From: Hemicentrotus pulcherrimus
Taxonomy: Eukaryota; Echinodermata; Echinoidea; Camarodonta; Strongylocentrotidae
Assembly (NCBI GenBank): GCA_003118195.1
Contig: BEXV01001697.1
Coordinates: forward strand, 7,851-18,791
Length of the DNA stretch: 10,941 bases
Reading direction: 5' to 3'
Shown here in pieces: positions 8,259 through 10,941 of the stretch (within the stretch, counting starts at the first letter, position 1; each line of letters begins with the position of its first letter). Both the position numbers and the translations under genes were made by a program. The notes beneath the pieces are model-generated. The model saw only the letters and a program-made list of their open reading frames with translations. It did not search any database and was not told the DNA's origin.

Positions 8259-10096
8259 ACACCGATTCGGTCTTTATAGTCACGATATCACCACCAACGA
8301 AGGTGATACGCAGCTGCTGGGACTAGCACGTATAGGCGGAACGTGTGACCTGGACAATAAGTGTTCTATCAACGAGAATAGCGGATTTGGAACCGGACTA
8401 GTTATGGCTCATGAAACAGGGCACTCGTAAGTAAACAAAAATACACAAAGAAAAAAAAAAGAGAAACAAAACTAGAACACAAAATAAAGAAAAAAAGAAC
8501 GAAAGCTTAAGTTTGCGATCTCCTTGTACTTTAATGGTCAAAAAGTGCATGTTTAGCATTCGATGAGTGAGTTTCTCGCCTTAACAAAATAGATAGCAAG
8601 CAAAGGAAAATTTAAAACCGGTATTAATGAACTCATCAGTCAGACAGCATAACTCCACACCGACTCTACACCGATCGATTCTTGGCCATTTATGGGAGGC
8701 AGTAATGTAGTGTTCTGTTTGGTCTGTTGTCGGTCTATTGTCGGTCTGATGTCGGTCTGTTTGTGGGTTTATTGTAGGTTTATTTTTGTGGCCATTACGA
8801 GTTGTCTCATTTTCTATTCGGTCTGGGCCCCGTTTCATAAAACTCATGGTGGTAACTTCCGTCGAAACATTGATTCGATTGGCCTTTGTGTGATGTTGCT
8901 ATTATAGTTGATATTGATGGAAAAGTTAACGTCAGCAGTAGGTTTTATGCAAAGTGGCCTTGATGCCAGTCTTGTTGGTAACTGGGGTGTTATACCTCAG
9001 TCGCATCTCCACATTAGACTCCAAACCGACTCCAAGCCAACCGGTTCTTGGCCGTTCGACATGTGTGGATAAACGTTCAGTCTGTTGTCGTTCTGGAGTC
9101 GGTTTCGTTGGTACGACTGGGGTATAAGTGTTGTTTTTCTGCGTGTGTGCATGGTTGTGTGTGTTTTTTTTTTGTGCAAAGTGGTTTAAAGATCAAGGCA
9201 GCGTTTCATCAAGGAGTTACTAAGTTTAGTAAATCCTTGGTTTCATCAAACCGGCATAAGTACAATTTCGCAAAAAACACATCTGATACGCGTATCAATT
9301 ATATAGGATAACGGTGAAGTTATGAAAGTTTTTAGACGATGCCCAAAGCTACACAAAAAGTCCATTTGGTTTTGAATTCTTGCTTTACGATGGAGTTATC
9401 ACTCTTTGTCATAGGCATTCTGTTTTGAACCTGTTTTAATTCACCAAATTCAATGACATAAAATAGATGGCTTTAATTAAATCTCTATTCGATTTGATAG
9501 ACCCATTTAACTACATAAATCATGAAATAGGTCCCATGATCCCAAAAGTTTGAAACGCTACTTATTTGTTGTAGTTACGAAGTTCTTTGGTATTTTCTTC
9601 CATATGTTACCCCTAAATTAAAAGATATTTAAATGTAAAGCCTATTGACTTTTTTTTTATATCACTGCTGTGGTATGGATCAAACCAAAAATAAAGTACG
9701 CTTAAAGTCCAAACTAAAATCAATGTTTATGTAAATCAATGATTAACGGTACTGAGTAGCTAATGGGACGAAAAGCGATAAATGTAACCTGTAGAGACAC
9801 TGATAATTTGTATGTACATCGTAATCGGTATTATTATATATTTTTGTGTGTGATTTATCTAACTAAAATTTGTTGTTATTGATACAATGATGTTAACCAA
9901 TCATGTGTCAAAAATGATTGATTATAAATTGAGATTCGTAGTTTGGCATCTTTCTTTTCATTAGACTTGGAGTAAATCACGATGGAACGTACGGATGTGC
10001 TGAAGGACGTAACATCATGTCTGCATATCTCGCCTCAAGCACTGGTGCGTTCGAATGGTCAACCTGCAGCCGAGAACACATGAAAATATTTATCGG
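2187..10096 (+). CDS. Partial ADAMTS-like (M12B / reprolysin) secreted zinc metalloprotease, eight exons, one frameshift
   Basis: Join of 2187-2247, 3106-3398, 4034-4202, 4531-4715, 5593-5681, 6697-6820, 8280-8426 and 9965-10096. The spliced length is 1200 nt, or about 399 residues once one surplus base in exon 5 is discounted; both ends are open. Residues 1 to about 175 form an M12B propeptide (EEELHSY, EYDIILP, CHFF, STCSGLRGILSV, IEPL, HIIYKRS). Residues from about 195 form the catalytic domain (FLEIFYVVDSLV, RYADPSLDIS, DFCIWQ, DWDLAMLFTG, GLARIGGTCD). The zinc site is HETGHSLGVNHD (residues 351-362), matching HExxHxxGxxHD with three His ligands and the catalytic Glu. NIMS at 372-375 is the likely Met-turn. 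Proteases of this family are secreted and cleave extracellular matrix or cell-surface proteins; the substrate here is unknown. Thrombospondin repeats would be downstream, so an ADAM cannot be strictly excluded, but the propeptide and catalytic motifs resemble ADAMTS more. The subfamily is not assignable. No signal peptide is seen. Confidence 0.9.
2248..3105. other. Intron 1
   Basis: 858 bases, GT-AG, AT-rich. It holds a small CA-rich stretch (about 2309-2337) and the 36-bp palindrome at 2965-3000. No coding or RNA gene is recognised. Confidence 0.6.
2965..3000. repeat. 36-bp near-perfect palindrome flanked by 7-bp direct repeats
   Basis: Arm cagggatatgagagttt (2965-2981) is followed by TT and then its exact reverse complement (2984-3000). 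The palindrome lies directly between two copies of gtttaag, at 2958-2964 and 3001-3007. An RNA copy would form a 17-bp hairpin. It is not followed by an intrinsic-terminator context, and this is a eukaryotic intron, so a terminator is not proposed. Confidence 0.85.
3106..3398 (+). CDS. Exon 2: core of the M12B propeptide
   Basis: The 293-bp exon runs from acceptor aatttag (AG at 3104-3105) to donor gtaaat at 3399; it starts two bases into a codon and ends in phase 0. It encodes residues 22-118. The start, YDIILPLVHD, is the conserved opening of the ADAM/ADAMTS prodomain. FTAFDEEHHVVLEQN followed by a leucine/proline stretch (WLLRPDLEVEY) is the usual beta-sandwich core. The two conserved propeptide cysteines are in DCHFF (residue 96) and STCSGL (residue 115), between which lies the glycine/serine-rich HTGSTGALS. 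Downstream of the donor the frame stays open for a further 69 bases, to a stop at 3465, but that extension is intronic. An apparent start at 3120 is only a TTG inside the exon and is not a real initiation site. Confidence 0.9.
3399..4033. other. Intron 2
   Basis: 635 bases, GT-AG, phase 0. It contains the first copy of the dispersed repeat (3781-3960) and short A- and T-runs near 3704-3760. No exon or RNA gene is recognised. Confidence 0.85.
3781..3960 (+). repeat. Dispersed repeat, copy 1 (~180 bp)
   Basis: It aligns by eye, in the same orientation, with 10654-10832. Shared blocks in order are ttcatct, aatagtc.gaatgca, gtagggc, gtttgtcc, gcaacaac.aatgt.tgcaa and taaca. The spacing is conserved within a few bases. 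There is no coding capacity, no clear terminal repeats and no poly-A. Probably a non-autonomous transposon fragment of unknown family. Confidence 0.7.
4034..4202 (+). CDS. Exon 3: end of the propeptide, basic loop and cysteine-switch candidate
   Basis: The acceptor is ttcattgtcag (AG at 4032-4033) and the donor is gtaagc at 4203. The exon enters in phase 0 and ends one base into a codon. It begins RGILSVADEVLHIEPL, which joins STCSGL from exon 2 to make the classic 'STC.GLRGI.S....IEPL' signature of M12B propeptides. A basic loop AKRMKRRSS follows; RMKR (residues 141-144) fits the furin rule RxKR. Then come AVHMLHIIYKRS, the usual 'H.HI.YKR' segment, and TPCPVKP, whose Cys (residue 170) sits where the inhibitory cysteine-switch Cys is expected. 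In the family this Cys binds the catalytic zinc in the latent enzyme. The usual 'CG' is replaced by 'CP'. Confidence 0.9.
4203..4530. other. Intron 3
   Basis: 328 bases, GT-AG, phase 1. It ends in a good pyrimidine tract before the exon 4 acceptor. No other feature is recognised. Confidence 0.85.
4531..4715 (+). CDS. Exon 4: propeptide-catalytic linker and start of the metalloprotease domain
   Basis: The acceptor is tttctttcttcag (AG at 4529-4530) and the donor is gtaagc at 4716. The exon enters two bases into a codon (with T from exon 3, giving Phe) and ends in phase 0. A competing AG four bases on would give T+AG, a stop codon, which supports the chosen site. The first ~25 residues are a low-conservation linker with two N-glycosylation sequons (NGT and NET). 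GAKFLEIFYVVDSLVYNEY matches the 'yvEtlvVaD..mv.fh' first strand of the reprolysin domain, followed by helix residues (ESYATTILNI). No RxKR site precedes the domain in this exon, unlike most ADAMTS proteins. Confidence 0.88.
4716..5592. other. Intron 4
   Basis: 877 bases, phase 0, with T-rich stretches. Short open frames here (for example 4724-4912, 4884-5120 and a hydrophobic one at 5122-5313) match no M12B segment and lack usable splice context, so I regard them as chance. A small inverted repeat, ggtgcaagctgcacc, lies at about 5199-5213. Confidence 0.7.
5593..5681 (+). CDS. Exon 5: metalloprotease helix-strand segment, carries a one-base frameshift
   Basis: The acceptor is gaaacgtag (AG at 5591-5592), preceded by a pyrimidine-rich ttcctcctccctc, and the donor is gtaaga at 5682. 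It enters in phase 0 and reads SRRYADPSLDISMRISVVRL, which corresponds to the family's 'Y.dpSlg..I.I.v.rll'. In that frame TGA occurs at 5665-5667. One base along, the remainder reads YLDDGNVN and ends in phase 1, which is the phase the next exon needs. There is therefore one surplus base (or a net +1 change) around 5653-5657. An alternative is use of a weak internal GT at 5651, also phase 1, which would skip the shift but lose conserved residues. Exon identity is good; intactness is doubtful. Confidence 0.75.
5806..5948. mobile_element. ~140-bp foldback / MITE-like element
   Basis: The left side (about 5806-5843) contains agaacgtggac and cacgtgtga. The right side (about 5915-5948) contains their complements, tcacacgt and gtccacgttct, giving imperfect inverted arms of about 30 bases. 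The extreme ends are ttaga and tctaa. The centre contains the palindrome gtgacgtcac (5861-5870). There is no coding capacity. The sequence is unrelated to the 1539-1824 element, so it is a second family. Confidence 0.65.
6048..6066. repeat. (AT)n microsatellite
   Basis: About nine AT dinucleotides in a row following taatatta. Confidence 0.9.
6440..6620. repeat. G/C-rich repeat-like stretch with an unresolved base
   Basis: It contains gagggggggcac, ggggagggggttgcc, two near-complementary ggatcc-containing stretches (about 6537 and 6609), and gtgggtggggnggtggct with the N at 6591. Its composition contrasts with the AT-rich intron, suggesting a transposon fragment. G-runs around the N probably caused the base-call failure. 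Confidence 0.4.
6697..6820 (+). CDS. Exon 6: metalloprotease segment with DFCIWQ
   Basis: The acceptor is gatctccag (AG at 6695-6696) and the donor is gtcagt at 6821. It starts two bases into a codon; with G from exon 5 the split codon is GTA (Val). It encodes about 40 residues: TMTPTNNGYTSLEDFCIWQ, corresponding to 'tL..FC.Wq' with the conserved Cys, then a polar stretch, then NDWDLAMLFTG, corresponding to 'hwD.AillT'. It ends with GG (phase 2). An AG at 6670-6671 would open a longer exon in the same reading frame, but its phase would match exon 5 only if a different indel were assumed. The 6697 start needs fewer assumptions. Confidence 0.87.
7587..7618. repeat. 32-bp AT-rich palindrome (tgcattataatgca units)
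   Basis: The palindrome is centred between 7602 and 7603 in gcatatgc, with arms of 16 bases and one mismatch. It is also readable as two tandem copies of atgcattataatgcat-like units, so cruciform and slippage origins are both possible. Confidence 0.8.
7755..7831. mobile_element. 77-bp foldback related to the 1539-1824 element
   Basis: The left arm gccagaagggcgttaac (7755-7771) and the right arm gtaaacacccttctgact (7814-7831) are imperfect inverted complements. The left arm shares agaagggcgtta with the arms of the upstream element. Between them lies a 19-bp direct tandem, ctcaaatacttactttata, at 7772-7790 and 7791-7809. Probably a strongly shortened member of the same family. Confidence 0.6.
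8221..8258. repeat. (CT)n microsatellite serving as polypyrimidine tract
   Basis: A T/C-only run ending in about ten CT units, just 20 bases upstream of the exon 7 acceptor. Length variation here could affect exon 7 recognition. Confidence 0.85.
8280..8426 (+). CDS. Exon 7: metalloprotease segment with the first half of the zinc site
   Basis: The acceptor is gtctttatag (AG at 8278-8279), downstream of a long CT microsatellite that doubles as a polypyrimidine tract. The donor is gtaagt at 8427. It enters in phase 2 (GG+T, Gly) and leaves in phase 2. It encodes LLGLARIGGTCDLDNKCSI, matching the ADAMTS 'tlGlA.vg.mCd...sCsi' segment, then FGTGLVMAHETGH with the catalytic HExxH (residues 351-355). 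The Cys pair that most ADAMTS proteins carry just before 'TLGLA' is absent; that stretch reads HDITTNEGDTQ. An upstream ATG at 8185 in the same frame is intronic. Confidence 0.93.
8648..8767 (+). repeat. Repeat with GTCGGTCT tandem units, copy A
   Basis: The sequence ctccacaccgactctacacc, then ttcttggcc, then ggtctgttgtcggtctattg and further gtcggtct units of about 11 bases. It aligns with 9001-9110 (ctccaca, gactc, accgactc, ttcttggccgtt, gtctgttgtcg). The flanking ccccgtttcataaa (8828-8841) is also echoed downstream. It looks like part of a transposon family rather than a local satellite. Confidence 0.65.
9001..9110 (+). repeat. Repeat with GTCGGTCT-like units, copy B
   Basis: A same-orientation relative of 8648-8767, about 350 bases further on. 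Later sequence (gcagcgtttcatcaagga near 9199 and a second tttcatcaa near 9241) resembles the ccccgtttcataaa segment that follows copy A, so the duplicated unit may extend to about 350 bases with strong divergence. Confidence 0.6.
9965..10096 (+). CDS. Exon 8: second half of the zinc site and Met-turn
   Basis: The acceptor is tcttttcattag (AG at 9963-9964) and the donor is gtgagt at 10097. It enters in phase 2 (TC+A, Ser) and leaves in phase 2 (GG). It begins LGVNHDG, which completes HETGHSLGVNHD with the third His ligand and the Asp typical of reprolysins. It continues YGCAEGRNIMSAYL, where Met 374 is the probable Met-turn, then EWSTCSREHMKIFIG, matching the family's 'W.Ws.CSr..i..fl'. It is not an obvious long open frame and was found from motif and phase. 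The coding sequence continues past the window. Confidence 0.93.
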
Positions 10097-10111
10097 GTGA
10101 GTTATTGAAAA

Positions 10112-10340
10112 ATGATGGCAATTTGGTCTCATTTTCCAGCTAGGGTAGCCTCATCATTATCAACAGTGCTCTTTCCGAGGAAGCTACATTTATTAATACC
10201 CCAGAATTACAAGGTAGATATTTGGCAAAATACCCTGTCCAAAGATATAGGCATCAACGAGGATCAAACCCGGGATATGAGAATCATGGGCTTTCAGCAA
10301 TATAACACAGTGCTTCTACTACACAGTGCTAGCAGTTTAT
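10112..10340 (-). mobile_element. Degraded tRNA-derived SINE, minus strand
   Basis: Read on the minus strand, it carries a near-consensus RNA polymerase III B box, GGTTTGATCC (complement of 10261-10270; consensus GGTTCGAnnCC), preceded by CCC. A weak A-box-like TAGCACTGTG (complement of 10322-10331) is followed by AGTAGAAGCACT, like a tRNA D-arm. The A-to-B distance, about 60 bases, is longer than in a tRNA. The body (tcgttgatgcctatatcttt, then ggacagggtat) resembles tRNA-derived SINEs common in marine invertebrates; that resemblance is from memory, not a search. The plus-strand open frame at 10112-10342 is therefore not a gene. Confidence 0.6.
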
Positions 10341-10653
10341 GACAGATATCATAGACTTGTAGCTCCGTGTATTCGATAAATATTTTATACCTGACGCTGG
10401 GTATAAGCTCGGTCTAATATCGAGTTAAATTTCCGCTGCTCTCTGCCTTGGTATTCCTAACTAGAAAGAGAACTGAGTGTAAAATCTCCCCCAAACGCTC
10501 AATGTTCCTCACAACTGTCAAAACGTTCTCACACAATGTGTCAAGTGTTTGATACACTTTACACAATGCACGAAGTCAACAGGCCGTTTTAGCAATGTAA
10601 TCAAATATAATACATACATCTTTGTGAAGTGCGTTTAGTTACAGATTATTTAA

Positions 10654-10832
10654 TTCATCTGTTATGATCTCAATCTCAATAGTCGGAATGCAAATTGCAC
10701 ATATCATGTGTTGTTATGTAGGGCGTTAAGCTATAATGTTTGTCCTACGTAGCAACAACTAATGTATGCAAATCACATTTTGAATAACGAAATGCAATGA
10801 TATATAACAGGTAAATGTAGAGGCTAGTTGCT
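10654..10832 (+). repeat. Dispersed repeat, copy 2 (~180 bp)
   Basis: The partner of 3781-3960, in the same orientation. Shared blocks include tagtcggaatgcaaatt, gtagggc, gtttgtcc and gcaacaactaatgtatgcaa. Divergence is considerable, so the two copies are old or belong to different subfamilies. Confidence 0.7.
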
Positions 10833-10941
10833 CAGTTACACTGTATCTCGTATAAATGGTAGTGAGCACTTTTTTTTGCTCCCGAAAATTTGAAAATCGC
10901 GCCGGCCGAAAAGCGAAAAGTCACTCAGTTTTTTTTTTTTT

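Larger units (their letters stand above)
6821..8279. other. Intron 6
   Basis: 1459 bases, phase 2. Contents are a stretch reading HETEAGHS in one frame (near 7077-7100), a doubled acggtacc motif (7369-7387), an AT-rich palindrome (7587-7618), a small foldback (7755-7831) and the CT tract before exon 7. No exon is recognised. Open frames at 7062-7322 and 7331-7549 have no family resemblance beyond the short HETEAGHS coincidence. Confidence 0.75.
8427..9964. other. Intron 7
   Basis: 1538 bases, phase 2, splitting the zinc-binding motif. It holds an A-rich run (about 8435-8500), the duplicated repeat pair at 8648-8767 and 9001-9110, and AT-rich sequence from about 9300 in which I see nothing specific. 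Confidence 0.85.
10097..10941. other. Intron 8, 5' part, open at the window edge
   Basis: The donor gtgagt is at 10097; no further exon is seen. It contains a SINE remnant (10112-10340), copy 2 of the dispersed repeat (10654-10832), a small GC-rich spot (cgcgccggccg, 10898-10908) and a terminal T run. Confidence 0.8.

Noticed and set aside
10112..10342. 76-codon open frame in intron 8
   Set aside because: It is antisense to the SINE remnant and unrelated to the M12B fold.
1..10941. CRISPR array, bacterial operon, phage or other defence system
   Set aside because: No regularly spaced repeats, Shine-Dalgarno sites or prokaryotic gene packing; the spliced gene shows the DNA is animal.

Overview
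This is a window of AT-rich, intron-rich animal DNA. The long introns with GT-AG borders, the microsatellites and the many small non-autonomous repeats suggest a marine invertebrate. I cannot choose between an invertebrate deuterostome and a lophotrochozoan such as a mollusc. One base is unresolved (N at 6591). Apart from intronic repeats, I see no bacterial, viral or transposase genes.

The window holds the 5' to middle part of a single plus-strand gene, a secreted zinc metalloprotease of the reprolysin / ADAMTS type (M12B). I placed eight consecutive exons at 2187-2247, 3106-3398, 4034-4202, 4531-4715, 5593-5681, 6697-6820, 8280-8426 and 9965-10096. All seven junctions agree in phase (1, 0, 1, 0, 1, 2, 2), provided one surplus base in exon 5 is discounted. 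Exons 1-3 encode the M12B propeptide. Exons 4-8 encode the catalytic domain, including the zinc-binding HExxHxxGxxHD motif split across exons 7 and 8, and the Met-turn. About 399 residues are visible. The signal peptide exon lies upstream or was not recognised. The rest of the metalloprotease domain and any disintegrin-like, thrombospondin or spacer domains lie beyond the right edge.

The main anomaly is a one-base frameshift in exon 5 that puts TGA at 5665-5667. It could be an assembly error, an indel on one haplotype, or a step to a pseudogene. All the other exons look intact.

Layout: 1-2186 is non-coding upstream or first-intron sequence. It holds a GC-rich patch, a 286-bp foldback element and a ~300-bp purine tract that ends just before exon 1. 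The introns carry a second short foldback related to the first, a different ~140-bp foldback, a 36-bp near-perfect palindrome between 7-bp direct repeats, two copies of a ~180-bp dispersed repeat, an internally duplicated repeat in intron 7, a degraded tRNA-derived SINE on the minus strand and simple repeats. I found no novel multi-gene system. The repeat families and the unusual protease details are the items most worth following up.
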